Part shown: positions 35,359-47,885 of the stretch, piece by piece
How the letters are laid out: every line of letters starts with the position of its first letter
How positions within the stretch are numbered: the first letter of the stretch is position 1
NCBI GenBank assembly: GCA_034638255.1
Contig: JAWPGT010000036.1
Location: 124,001-188,000, forward strand
Origin: Coprinus comatus
Taxonomy: Eukaryota; Basidiomycota; Agaricomycetes; Agaricales; Agaricaceae
Direction: 5' to 3'
Length of the DNA: 64,000 nt
The notes under the pieces: model-generated
Told to the model about the DNA's origin: nothing
The model's input: the letters and a program-made list of their open reading frames with translations, nothing else
Database searches by the model: none
Made by a program: the position numbers and the translations under genes

Positions 35359-38300
35359 TTATTGAACATTCCTAATCCCAATCTTGACAAACAAAGTCGA
35401 GAACATGTGTTGAGTCAATTGCATGTCATGCAAAGGTAAATGCCGGTAACCTAATAATCAAAAAGGAAACGCGTCAACACGCAAAGGAAGGAGGGTCAAA
35501 TATAACAATTGGAAGGAAGGAATAAAACTCACCCATGCCGAAACTACTCAAAGGAGCACAATAAACTGCGATTCTTTCAGCATTCTCACCCTCATTGCCT
35601 TCTTGTCTAACCGCAACTTCGACAAAGATCAATTCCTTCATTCCTCCTTCCTCACCACCTACACAATCAAACGGAATCGACAAAAGTTCATTCCAAACAG
35701 GATTAAATCCATTATTCCTCATAACCCTAGTTTTCAATGAGGTCTTGCTCGTTGATGTTGTGGTAGTTGTTGTCGCGTTAGGATTGCTGATAAATGGGGA
35801 TGTAGTCCAATCGGGAACGTGAAGGGTTACTTCTATGAATGGATCTACGATTGATTTTTCGATGATTTCTTGACCTGAACTGTCGCGGAGTCTAGGAAGT
35901 TGTTGAGCTGAAATGACCTAGCCGAATATGTTCCATTATTCAGTTTTCAACAAATATATGGAGATATAGAAAGAAAAGTGACGTACTGTGATATCCAAGT
36001 AATGTTTTGTCTTCACATTCAATAACTCTTTTCCTTCTGCACGTAAAGCCAAAGGCTTCAAAACAAAACCACTCCTTCCATTCCTTTGAAACATTGCTTG
36101 ATTGATCGTGTATCCAAGATCTACAACAATCACGATTATTTTTTAATATGCATATACGCAAGTTGAAAACCGAACACGTACCAAAAGTTTGCCAATTGAT
36201 AGCTACAACTTGGGCACCAACACCCCAATACCTATGTGGTTCAAAATTTGTTGAACCAATTCTAGTTCCCTTCGGATAAATCCTAACCAAATTCTTCTGT
36301 GTATGTTCGATTATCTGTTTAACCATTTCAACTCCACTTCCACCATTACCACATTTGGTAAGTCTATTAATAGCGTTCTCAGAAAGTGAGAAAATATGTT
36401 CAGGAGCATAGGTAACAGTTGCATGAGAACCTATCCCATGACATTTAACGCCTACAGTGTAGACTAGAAGCGCAGCTAAACGGAACGACATTTTCGGTTT
36501 TGGTTTCGATGCTGTTAATGATGATGTTTCTGGAGATCCGGATACGGTTGGTGTTGATGTTGATTTTCCACGTAGTTTTTTCCATTTATTTTTTAAGCTG
36601 TTTTTGATTCCTGATGAGCCGGTTTGACGTTCTTCTTCATCAGAAGAGGATTCCGAAGATGTTAGATCATCGAATAGTTCAACCATTCGTTCTTGTTCTG
36701 CTTGTTTTACGGCTTGACGTTCTGCTAATTGAGCTACCACGTAATGATTCTTGGCCTATGATATCGTTTAGTTTTAAAAAGTGTCTTTCTCATGACGAGA
36801 ATTGATTCAACATTACCTTTAATAGGATCTTATACTTCAAATCCTCTGGACTAGGCAGTACCTCCAACTTCTTCGTTTCTCCCTTTAGTGCAGATTCGGG
36901 TTTTCTGACTAATTTATCACCAAACACTTCAATCATAATATCAACAATCTTGTCTTGTTGTTTTATTGAACAATGAACTTCAGCCGAAATGAGTAATGGA
37001 TATGGAGAGGTTGTAAATGCATATTTGTTGATTGCTTGACAAATGTCACGTAAAGAGACTTTGCTAGTCAATGTTTTGCCGTGGTATATCATAGGTTCCG
37101 TTTCACCATCGTAAATATCCACTGGATACAATTTGAGTATTAGATTAGCGTATATGTATGTATGAAAATAAAATAAATGCAACGCACGTTCGACACTCCT
37201 ACAACTATGTAGTAAAGCCCTGATATATCCTTCGATTGTACTCACCCCCACTAATTGATGACCAACGAGATAGGTGTTATGACTTGAGGAAACGTAATAA
37301 TCAGATAGGCTTCGTGTCATATCTTGCCAGACTGGTAATCCATACTCCGAGGATGCGGTATTATCCGGTGAGAGAAGATATGCTGAGAATTGATCGAGTG
37401 TCATTGGAGCGTTGGAATCGGTAGTATGGGTATGTTTGACATGGAGGCTACGAAGTTCTTCATCGTGATATGGAACCTATGTTTGATCATGGTAAGTATT
37501 TTTGTAGTTAGGAAGTAGGATATATATAAACACCTGTTGTGTGTTAACCAGGAATTTCTTGAATGCTTCTAAATCAAATTTACCACCATTGTCAGCAACG
37601 ATTTTGTTATATATCGTTTCCAATTCTGGTCGGTATTTGAGAACCTTTATAAAGGCTTGGTATTCCTTGAAATCAAGATATCCTCTCTTTTGTACGTCTG
37701 CATCCTGTTCATGCGAAACTCTCAACATCCCGATTATTCTCCGTGGAAGAAGCAACGAACTACACACCTGGAACATCTTCTGCAACTGTGCAGTTCCGAA
37801 ACTAACGTTCAACCTCTTACACAATCTTTCCACATTCTCGAAATCCAACTTATGATCACCTTCCTTATCCGCTCCCTTCCAATACTGTCTCTCCCAAATC
37901 GTTTGTCTCAAATCCACATTTCCCAACCCAGCTGTTAACCCCTGTCTTATTGCGTGTAATTTCGTCAAAGCATCATCCCACAACTTGAACACTTCCATGG
38001 TATCCGCGATCATATGTAAAGTCTTGTATGAACCATCGACGATATAAATGATAGTAAGCCACCGTTCCTCCCAAGATTGAGGAGCGTTAAATTGAGCTCT
38101 GTAATACGACGTGTTTTGTCCTTTACGAATTTCCTTGATCGACTCAATAGGAACTATTGTTCAAATTTAATATTTTGACCTCATTTATTCAAAATAGGGG
38201 TAACGAGACATACCAGTGCCACTCTTTCTTGACTTGTATAATATCTGACCTTCATCAGGATCAATACGAAAAACAACTCTCTTTTGTTGTTTCTCAGAAA

Positions 38301-38487
38301 TCTTTGTCATTTCAACACCTTTCTGCAATTGTAGAGGAACCGACAAATCGGTGCCATCCGTTGAGGTCGCGTTTGGTGGTGGCATTTCTGGACCTTGTTG
38401 TACTTGCATGGGTAATGGTGGAGGTGGGGTACTAAACCTATGGGAAAGACGTTTAACCTGTTTAGCCACGCCTTTTGCTTTGAGCAT
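35359..38487 (-). CDS. Phosphoinositide-specific phospholipase C, compact form (PLC2)
   Basis: Nine exons on the minus strand; the first is 38487-38214 and the second 38153-37768, ending at TAA 35361-35359. The reaction is as for PLC1: PIP2 to diacylglycerol and IP3. Domains: PH-like (KRVVFRIDPDEGQ to LWDDALTKLH), EF-hand-like (DADVQKRGYLDFKEYQAF), X box ([40 protein letters not shown]), a short linker, Y box ([40 protein letters not shown]) and C2 (VDPFIEVTLHVPDW; NNGFNPVWNE). All catalytic and Ca2+ positions are kept; the residue after the X-box Glu is Val instead of Asn. Length is about 840 residues, normal for delta-type enzymes. It is the paralogue of the PLC at 15237-20419, with additional introns and none of its low-complexity inserts. 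Confident. Confidence 0.95.
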
Positions 38488-38738
38488 GGTTGAGGAATTA
38501 CAAATTACCTATGTTGCCCAGAGACGCGCCTTTTCACTGCCTCGCTGGTCGACAGGATGCATGATGGCGTGTCACGTGAATTCGCGTAAGTGATGTTCGA
38601 ATTCAAAGCACACATGTAACAGAATGATAAAACAAAAAATCAAGCTTTTTCCGTAACAACAAACTTGCAATAAAGCATTCTGAAAACTAAAAATGTTTTG
38701 ATATAAAAATCATAGCTTAGAAACGAGTTCTGACATAA

Positions 38739-40219
38739 TTACACAAGATCTACCACAAGACATATACGATAATATAGATGTGCTGTCGTCGCATCGTTCC
38801 CATAAAATATATAAGTGTTTTCCCCACCAATCTTCGACATTTTCGGATCAACAACCCATGTCAACTGGAGCGCTCTATCCCTATATTCCCCCACCCCTAT
38901 ACCATACTCGGCCAGACCATCATCATCTGCATCGGTATCTTTAGGTCCATATCCCTTCTTCCAGACTATACATTCCCTCTCGTCGCATGAATTCAAACAT
39001 AAGATAAAGTCAGGGTCCTCCTTTGGTTCAGTGTCATCAATGTAAAACATGCTCGAAGAAACGATATGTAATCTATCATTATACCCATCCAAGTCGGGGG
39101 GTGAATAGACATATTTGAGAGATACATCCAACCCATATTTAGTCAGAACACGGGCAATAGTAGCATCCACTCCTTTCAGGAACGAAAAGCTTTCATCAAG
39201 ACCTTCTTGATCTTCATCCCAATCTTCTTCATATTCATGTATGATACTCGCACTTGACTTGGGATATAAATGTTGTAGACCAAAGCCAAGACGTTTATGA
39301 GTCGTTTTGAACGTAGGATCCGCCAAGCAAGTCTTGAGCGCAGTTTCAAAAGGATGTTCGACCTCTATTTCTGTAGGCGCCAAAGGTTTTGGAATACCTT
39401 TATGATCGTCGTAGTAGAGGTTATACGTAACAGAGACTCGATGACCTTTAGTGACCTTAAGAACCTCATGTTCAATGTCACTGAAAAATGCAACATATGC
39501 AACGGAAACAGATTTTGGGTTGGCTTGGGCGAGGAGAGCATTGGCATCAAATCGGAGTTCTTTGGATTTATGACGGAGAAGAAGTTCTCCACCTTTGTGA
39601 TTTCCAACAGGAAGAATGACCACCAGAGAACCAAACATGTCCTCTCCCCTCGGAGTATCTACGTGAGATTTGAAGAAGGAACCTTTGCCTAGAGAAAGGA
39701 AGTGATTAGAAACTTCAGTGAGACGCTCTGAGAGATCCTAATGTTAAGACACATACCATAAACATTCAGCTTGTAAGGTTCAAACCGGATGCCATAATCA
39801 AGACCACCGAAAGGGAACAGCCCACTGACCAGCTTGCTAACAAGATGACTGTTCGATTCGGGGTTAAAAAGCCAGCTAAAGTCACCGTAATCAATCTTTC
39901 CAGCTTTACGATAGGTTTCATCCAAAACATCAACTTTATTTTTACCAAAAGTTGCAGGAAGGCACGCGTTTGCCAATTCTTCAACGTGAGAGTGCACTGT
40001 ACATGTGGATAGCTTCATGCGTCTGAGAAACAGGTACTATCAGCACTATCCTGGAATAGTGTACACACAAAAGGCATACCTGAATGAGCCCTCTCGATTC
40101 TTGTAAAAGAGATATTGCTCTGCATCAGAAAGCTTATGTACGCCACAAGTCCATGGTTGCTGGAGCATGTCTTGTTTTTTCATAGAGTCTTTGAGGAGCG
40201 AAATATTATCGACGGTCAT
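38739..40219 (-). CDS. 2OG-Fe(II) dioxygenase-like (prolyl 4-hydroxylase-type) protein
   Basis: Exons 40219-40080, 40022-39757 and 39688-38739 give about 451 residues. The jelly-roll core carries the iron-binding set: His and Asp in FKSHVDTPR, the distal His in DIEHEV, and the Arg that would hold 2-oxoglutarate in GHRVSVTYNLYY. Strands around SLVVILPVGNHKGGELLLRH fit the family. Such enzymes hydroxylate substrates using O2 and 2-oxoglutarate; the substrate here is unknown. The C-terminal 200 residues are acidic and specific to fungal members of this type. The PLC2 gene follows in the same direction after a 250-bp gap. A degenerate relative lies at the start of the window. Confidence 0.88.
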
Positions 40220-40725
40220 GATCGAAGTAGGAGAGTGATTAGCAAAGTATCAAATTGGGGGACAGTATGTTAAGGCAAGACATCCGGTTCATAGATCTTA
40301 TATATTATCTATGTACTACAAGTGCCACCACATAGTGTGGCACTGTTACTGAGAAAACCATCTGTATAGTTGTCCTTTGTTCTGTCGTTTGTTCTACTGT
40401 CCTTTCTTCTTTGTCTTCTTCCCGTTTTAGTATCCCGTGGTTTATTAATAGAGAGTGCCATACCACCAGAATCTTTGAGAGTGTCCTCCCTCTCTCACTG
40501 AATTTCCCTCCAATGGAGACATTAGTTTACCTCAAGCACATAGCCTGGAACTCTGCCATGTTCTCTTGAAGGCCTCAAGTGCTACAATCTAGCATGATTA
40601 TACCAAGTACTAAATATCTAATTGTTTACCCAAGTAGCAGTAGTTTACCAAGCCCTGCGCCCCTGATTATTTTCTCCACAAGGTGCATGGGATCACCTGT
40701 TGAAGTACTAGCCCGGATGAACTAA
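40220..40725. other. Intergenic, no gene recognised
   Basis: Upstream DNA of the oxygenase gene; only repeat-like CTTCTT runs are seen. Confidence 0.5.
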
Positions 40726-41000
40726 CCAATATATTGACTAAGAGAGGACAATTGTGTCTCGTTGTGCCAAATAAATCTTTTCATCTGACTGCAGTGATTC
40801 CATCAGGAACCTTAGTAGCCGGGGTGTCAAGGATTGCTTAAGTCAAGCAACGGCTGACTAGGATTCCGTGTTGTACTCAAACTCACGGATCCATTGAATT
40901 AATCTAAGTAATTGGAATCACTGCAGTCGGATGAAAAGATTTATTTGGCACAACGAGTCAATTGTTCTCTCTTATAATAGTCAATATATTGGTTAGTACA
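40726..41000. repeat. Foldback element: two inverted arms of about 80 bp
   Basis: The left arm (about 40730-40800, from AACCAATATATTGACTA through CATCTGACTGCAGTGATTCC) reappears inverted at about 40916-41000, nearly identical with a few indels. The loop is about 115 bp. It could be a MITE/foldback transposon or an inverted duplication. It contains no ORF, and no target-site duplication was fixed by eye. Confidence 0.85.
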
Positions 41001-41056
41001 TATGAGTACAACATCACAAAATATACAAGACACACTTGTTATGGGACAAATTGACA

Positions 41057-41413
41057 GTGTATGATCACGTGAGATTATTCCCACAAGAAAACGCGTCCGG
41101 CATTTCATGCTAGGTGCTTCACACCTCTGTGGAAACATCCTTCTAAACATGGAGCGTTCAGTCGTGGTACAGGTGTGGATTCCAGGCACTTGTATGGGTT
41201 AATTGATTTTGGAAGGAGCGATGAGATTTCAAGTGACTGGAGGCCGCAGAAAAGGATAGATGAGGATCAAAAGGACTTGAACTCCATATATAGTACTGAT
41301 ATGGACTATCAGATTCTGTGAGACTAATGCTCTGAACTTATGGAACAATGGCTTATGACAATGTCGGTGTGCCCCCGTGGACCGTACAGTAAAAGGTTAA
41401 TTATTTATGCGGT
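41057..41413 (+). pseudogene. Fragment of a fungal kinase-like gene
   Basis: One frame reads PLWKHPSKHGAF, then GTGVDS, then LIDFGRSDEISSDW and a tail ending MDYQIL before a stop. LIDFGRS matches the end of the catalytic-loop/DFG region of the kinase-like gene at 58887-61168 (RLIDFGRSEK). No start, no N-lobe and no splice context remain. A nearly identical copy lies inverted at 56588-56943. Confidence 0.75.
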
Positions 41414-41891
41414 ATAAGATTCTGCGACGATAAATGTTAGTATGTGCCCATGGGTATATATTATAGCTCCTCAACTACAGCTCTCTTGTAGACTCGTTTT
41501 CTTTCATAACAACACTCTCTCCAGTTTCTTCCGGGAATCCGAGCTCCAACTTCTGTGCGGCAATATGGTAGCGTAAATTTTTGTTACTTTCGTGTGTATG
41601 AATATCAATGATTTACCCCTTTCGACTCATTCAATTCCAATCTCAAGTGTCATTGATCGATGTTCAGACTACCACTGATAAAAATCTTGCCAGACAATAC
41701 TTTCATTGATTAATATCTTGAGGGTAACACATACACCGCAAAGTCATCTCTAATCTAGTTCTTCTATCCATAGAACCTCAGTCACACCTGTGTTTCTCTC
41801 CGAACCTAATAACAATATATATAAAATTCTTCTCCAGTCAAGTTAGGTTTATATGCAAGTGAACTAATATTAGTATATACCTTGGATCTCC
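41414..41891. other. Intergenic, no gene recognised
   Basis: 3' flank of the DUF6533 gene; no coding signal. Confidence 0.5.
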
Positions 41892-43883
41892 CTAGTCAGA
41901 CGATTCATTTGCTTGTGAATGATTAAATCTTAACGAAGAGACGTGTTGTTGTACTGTTGAATGATTAAGCTTTGATCCTGCAATCCGAAGGTTGAGGATA
42001 AGCCTTGTTCCCTATGAATTGTCAGCAAATTCTCCCACTGTCATCTCTACTTCAAAGATAGTATATCTTATCTGTTTACTTACAATCACAACATATACAA
42101 GGGTTTGCCAACTAGTCGTATTATATCCGTCAATCGAGCTGAGTGCATTTGTAGAAAAGGACGTACAGTAACCAGTCTGTTTGACTCATAATATCCTCTG
42201 CAATATTGAATTGACCTACCAATCCAAATACGCTGAATACTAGAAGAAATGTTTAATTTTCAGAATAATTCGGTAATGATCTACATAAGTTTGACTCACT
42301 AAATATGCTGTCAATGTTGGTCAATAGGGGATCCGATTTTATCATGTTAGACTCTGAGTTGTAGTTTGACTTACGGGATAAAGTATAGCAGACCATCTCG
42401 ATAGAAGACATATAACAATGGTGTTATGTGTTTGTGTTCTATGATATTTGCGATTGTTAATGGAGATTTGTTCAGGATACGATAAATTCCGAGGAGTGTG
42501 AGTAGCAGCTCAATGCCTTAGAATAGATTAATAAGATAATGATCATGACATTCAATTAATGTTTATAGCGTACCTGTACTTGTTAATCGACATATGCTAT
42601 AAAGAGAACACATGACACGTATCAAAAGGACTCGATTTTCGGAATTATTTATTGACATACCATGCCACCTCCAAACTTGTATAGAAGAAAATCAAAGGTG
42701 CTGAACTTGGGGACATCAGAACACACCCGGGAACTGGTAGAGCATGTAACGTGAAATGTGTTGTTAGCAATGACTTTACTATCCAATGAAACGTCCCTCC
42801 CTGACGAGAATGTCAAATTTCAGTATCACTCTTTTTACTACGCGCGGTTTGTGCTAATAAGCCTCAAGTGAAACATACCACAATATCAACTAATGGGTTG
42901 GTAAGTCCTCCTTCGCGACGCCTGTTGTAAATATTGCTTACCGAGCATAGCGAATATCAACAACAACGTAACTGGAATTAAATTTAGATCAAACATGTCT
43001 TGCACAACTAGCCTCAAAAGGGCTGACCTAGTATTTGATTATTGAACAATGCTCGAAGCCGCAAAACAAGGATCGTCTTGACTACTAGGATATGCCCCAC
43101 ATTTATTATGCTGAATAAACACTGTTTAGTTTGTCGAAAGTTGTTAGTGATGGTGTCTCAAGAACCTACAACTCATTGATCCATTCCATCGTGTAACATC
43201 TATTGATATACGTAAACTCTTGGTTTTCAAAGCGGTGCCAGCCGACTCACAACTAACATAAATATCCCATCAATTAGAACTTTCGGTCCCGGATAAAGTA
43301 TAGAAACACTCACTCTTGCAGATATCTCCGAACGTTGCGTTTCTGATAGTACTTTAATGAGCTAGGGTAAATCAGGGGAACATCATTGTGATTCTTACTA
43401 TAGAATGATAATCTAGGGATTAAACATTAGGATCACCAAACAGAGAAATAAAATACAGAAAATCGCACATGAAAACAACGAGAGTGAAGTAACGAAGGAG
43501 CAAGTATAGAATCTTGACCTTTATTCCCGTTTTCTTTCCCCTACAGAAATATATCACAGGTCAGTTTGGAGACAAAAGATAACCAAATTAAATGTCTCAT
43601 TGTACCAATAGATATGCTTTCTCTGGAAAGGATAATTGTAGTGAATATTCAACAAGTTAGTTAACGAAGACTTGTTGCTCACTTCTTGATCAAATAATAG
43701 GCATGCATCGTAGACGACGCAGGCGATCATAGCAACTAGTAGTATTAGCATTTAGTTTTCATAATGATGGTGGAAAAACAAACTAAAGTCAAACCCACTG
43801 TAACTAAAACTATGTTGAAATGCATTGCGATGTAAGTAGACCGATACCTCTGGAGGTACGAAGATGGACTCTTCAGATGCCAT
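41892..43883 (-). CDS. DUF6533-type seven-helix membrane protein
   Basis: The gene consists of about a dozen short exons, so it has no long open frame. Following the family on the minus strand: start MASEESIFVPPE (ATG 43883), VSVYLHRNAFQHI, AMIACVVYDACLLFDQE, KHIYWYNETFNLVKILYLL, RYFTLVVFMCD, INVGHILVVKTILVLRLRALF, VTLLLIFAMLG, VPGCVL, ELLLTLLGIYRILN, PLLYVFYRDGLLYF, VFGLVGQFNIAED and WQTLVYVVIGTRLILNLR, then a Ser/Asn-rich tail ending at TAG 41894-41892. This is the order of DUF6533 proteins (YDxLLTxxxE, LxxRY, RVxALY, RDGxLYF, SRLxLNLR). They sit in membranes and have no known role. The junctions around 43300-43450 are the least certain. No clear lesion. Confidence 0.75.
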
Positions 43884-44918
43884 TGTTGTCCTTCTTCACG
43901 TCGGAATATTTTAGATGTCGATGCTGTTTGACTATTCAAGGGTTGGAAAGCCGAGTTCGTAGAACCAACACACTTGCGGAAGGTGTGAAGGGAAGAAGCT
44001 GAAAATGTGGTTTAATTGAGTCTAGAATGTAAACCTAGAGCTCTTTATTAAATACAATCTACCTGGACGGTTTGTTTCCTAATGGAAGAGTCACTTAAGT
44101 TATAATTGCCCCGATCAAATTCGGTCTGATTGGTAGCTGTGGCCTTCTAACGGGCATGACGGTAGAATAGCCTTCGCACAGAGATTACCACTCCACAATC
44201 TGACGATATTCATAGTTCCGAATTATGAGACAAAAGTAGTCGACACCCAGTATTTCATACTCTTTCAGGTTGTGACGACTTTATAGATAATATCTATATC
44301 ATAGAGTTAGACTAAGAACATTTGAATTTCGAAGATATCTGTGTATAATACCTTGAAAGGATAAGCCGGGAATTAAACATCATCCTGTTCAGTCTGATTT
44401 CATTCGTCATATTGTCATGTCTACCACCAACATGTCTACAGAACAGAATCAGTAACATGGAGTAAGTGTCAGTTACACATACTGAAAATTCCCACTGCAG
44501 TACTTCTACCATTCATTCGTCCAATTCACGATCATTCAAATCATGATGGACGTTTCTGTCACTAAGAATAGTCCTGCAACATACCTAGGTATGGAAAATC
44601 AGAATCCTTGGACAGTGGGACCTAGGTAAGCTTAACAGGAACTAAAACTTCTTCCGTTATGGATGAAAGTGGCTAATTGGGCACTTTTCTTACACGCAAA
44701 CACCAACAGTTCAGGCACGGCACATATCACATAATAAAGCACTGCATCAAACTGATACCAAGTCCTGAGGGGGAGATATATATAAGACTGATACACCCTG
44801 GAGTCAAAATTTTATCGGTACAATTTTCTTACTAACACTTGAAAATCACCATTAAATTTCGGCGTCAAAAATGCTTGATAGTCCAAGTATTCAATTCTTT
44901 ATAAATTAGACTCAGAAG
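43884..44918. other. Intergenic, no gene recognised
   Basis: Promoter side of the DUF6533 gene and 3' side of the P450. A 66-codon minus frame near 44312-44512 is unsupported. Confidence 0.5.
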
Positions 44919-46696
44919 TCAGCACATAATAACACAAACGAAAAAGAAAACGAATACGAACGTGGTATTATGAATCCGTAAATCAAGCTTTCTTAAGACA
45001 TTCCCAAAAATCATATATAATTCACACCAAGCCAAACTAAACGGATCAGCTAAAAAAGATGAAACATTTAATCATATCTCTTACTTGATACCCAAGCACA
45101 TACGAGAACCTTTTGAGAATGGTACCAGATGCGCGTCCATCTTCTTGGTAGAGTCATCCTCAAACCATCTATCTGGGTTGAATTTAGATGGATCTGAGAA
45201 GATTTTTGAGTTCAAATGCATCATGGGTTGACACATTCCAATCACTGTCTATTGCATATTTGGTTTCAGGATATTATAGGGTACAGATATGATTATATCC
45301 TTACCCCAGCTGGAACAAACCATCCAGAAATGGTAGTGTCTTCGTGAACTACTCGAGGAAGAGGGTGGACAACGCCATGAGAAAGTCTAAGAGACTCCTT
45401 AATAATTGCTGTCTATATATGTACATGTTTCAGCTTCCAACTTCACAGAATGTCGAAGATCCAAAACATACCAAGTAGGGCAGTTTCTCCAAAACTTGGA
45501 ACCCAACCAGAACGTCCATATCCGGCCAAGCCTCTCTGAGCTCTTCCATCGCTTTCTTGTGGATAAATGGGTTAGCTAGGATATGAAATAGCCCAGTAGC
45601 ACAAGCATTTGCTACTGTATCACTTCCAGCAGCTAGTAAAACCGATCCTTCATGAACCAAGGATTTTCTTGTTGGACGTTCCCTTCCATTTTTTGTATCA
45701 AACAAATGATGATAGATCGTTTCATGCTCTACTTGTTCCAAAGACGAAGGATCGGCCAATAATTCATCAACTTGTTTTTCCAGAGTACCAAATACCTTTT
45801 CACATGCGATCATATCTTTGGTTTTCATGAAATCCGGTAATCCAAAGACTAGCGTTTTCATGAATGGGAAATGTTGCATAAGGAAAAATACTCCAGCTGT
45901 ATTATCGAGTGCGATGAGGGCAGGGTGTAAGAAGTCTGGTACATCGAGAGGTTTGAATGGATTGGCATGACAGTAGGATGTGATGATTTCCACTGTCGTA
46001 GCATGAAGTGCACGATGAAGGCTTGCTGGATGTTCGTCTGAGGTACCTGTATCGTACTCAGAAAGAGCTTCAATCATGCGATTGATCTTCAAGACATACG
46101 TGTTAGTAGATGCGAGAAACCCAATAAATAGACCTACAGTGTGTTGAATAACACCCTGGAGCTTTAATATAGCTTGACGCGAGAATAGAGGTAATAAAAT
46201 ATCTCTTCTTTGTTTAGCCTTTTTTGGATCTGCGTATCCGAAGGAAGACTCGGATTCATTGAAGCAATCGTAAAATAGCGCGTACTTGGTGAATCGGGTG
46301 CCAGAAGCATATATCTCGTTGAACGCTTCTGGATCATTGAAGTGAAGCTATAACAAGCTGTTAGGAAGAGACTTCTCATCTGGGTTCTGGGTTCTGACTC
46401 TCTCTCTCACCTGGTTTGGAGCGATCCTGACAACGGATCCTGAGAAGCTCTGAGAAGATGGCTCTTTTGAACACAGTTCCCAATTATGACACACCGTAAG
46501 TCATATGTAATGTTTCCAATTGTTTTACTAATCCTCCTTGCTTCCAAAGATCGTAGTATGCGACATAGTACCCAGTGATTGCCGCCAAAATAGGCCCATT
46601 GTACCTTGCTAATGGATGGAAATAGATCCGGTACAGCACAGTGAGTAGTAAAACTATGAAGACACTCCAGCCCACTAGCAGTAGCATTTGTGTCAC
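44919..46696 (-). CDS. Cytochrome P450 monooxygenase
   Basis: The N-terminus is a membrane anchor (MLLLVGWSVFIVLLLTVLYRIYFHPLARYNGP). Next come VVRIAPNQLHFNDPEAFNEIY, an I-helix AAGSDTVANA, the ExxR motif in IIKESLRL, FNPDRW and the heme loop FSKGSRMCLGI with the axial Cys. The apparent stop right after CLGIK is intronic: splicing from GTAAGA to the GTTTAG acceptor gives NLAWCELYMIFGNVLRKLDL, the normal helix after the heme loop, and the stop moves to TGA 44921-44919. About eight exons and 500 residues, normal for the family. The HPLARYPGP-like start, GxYxxYYD and VVRIxPNELHF resemble fungal trichodiene-oxygenase-like P450s, which oxidise terpenoid and other hydrophobic substrates. The substrate is unknown. 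Its neighbours do not form an obvious metabolite cluster. Confidence 0.93.
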
Positions 46697-47885
46697 GAAG
46701 AGGGAGGAAGGTCGTTATTGGATACCCATCATTAGCCTTAAGTGCGTGATGTCGCATAAGCGGAGAATGCCATCTTCCCTTCAAACCGGCTGATAGTGAG
46801 GGGAAAAAGGTTTAAAGTTGGCTGCCACCGGTCCACCACCGGCATACCGGAGACTACATGCGGGAGATAGATGACTAAGCCAGCGGGGCATTGAATTACC
46901 CAAATGGCTGTTGCCAGTCGGGTTCAGGTGCCAGTGTGGCAAGTACTAAATCAAATTGTGTCAAGTTGAATGGAAAAACCTCCTACATGCAGCGCTTTGG
47001 CTGACTTTGGGTGCATTTTTAACACTGAAGTTCGAACGTTCATGCGTTCATGGTTCAACGCACGTCCTCATGGCTCCGCCTTTTTGGTTTAAATTAAGAA
47101 CCTTGAATAAAAGTTGCGAAATCCAGGAACAATCCGTACTAATAGCTACCAATCGGCCGGTAAAGGAACATGCTTATTTGATAAGTACTTGCATAGCATT
47201 GGAACATTGGAACCCTAGTAGTACAGGCGCTAGTGGGAATGGATTAAGGAAGCGAAAAGAATGACAGTTGGTAGGAAGCTGTTTAAAGTTGTAGAGAACG
47301 AGATGCTCGTATTGTACTGTGAGTGCTTGACTTGAGTCTCCTACAACGAGTCTGTAAAGGCTAACGACTGAGGCACTGGGCGACATACATGTATGACCCT
47401 GTATTACTCATAAATTCATGTGTTTCGCAATTTTTAGCTTTATAAAGCAGTACTGCAGTACTGCCTTCTGTGTAGCGCCTCGTGAGATAACGAACACATG
47501 GTAACAGTGGTCATTTTAGGGTATAAGTAGTGTCCATCTGGTAGCATACAGTATAGGCCATCTTCTGTGAAGAGATCTGGAAGCTTTGAGCTTGAATAAC
47601 AGTCAGTCACCTGTTTCAACTGAGAGACGGCCACATTTGCCATAACTGGGCTCTCCGGCCCCAGCCAAGCATATCGGCTGACCCGCCATCAGTCCAGATG
47701 TGGATGGCTGAGCTGATTGGGTACGCCCTGTCGGAACAATAACTCAGTCATCATCCACTTCGTCCACGCACCAATTCGCTTAAATGATCCTGAGCTCGGA
47801 GTACATAAGTCTGCTTGTCTAACCCCAGTATAAACCTCTTCTAGCCTTACTAGTCTCGCACAACAAGAACACTCCCAGTACCTCT
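46697..47885. other. Divergent promoter region of P450 and CE16 esterase
   Basis: No gene. Frames at 46956-47264 and 47440-47643 lack domains. Confidence 0.5.

Noticed and set aside
40726..41000. CRISPR array
   Set aside because: Only one inverted pair, in a eukaryotic genome; it is a foldback repeat.
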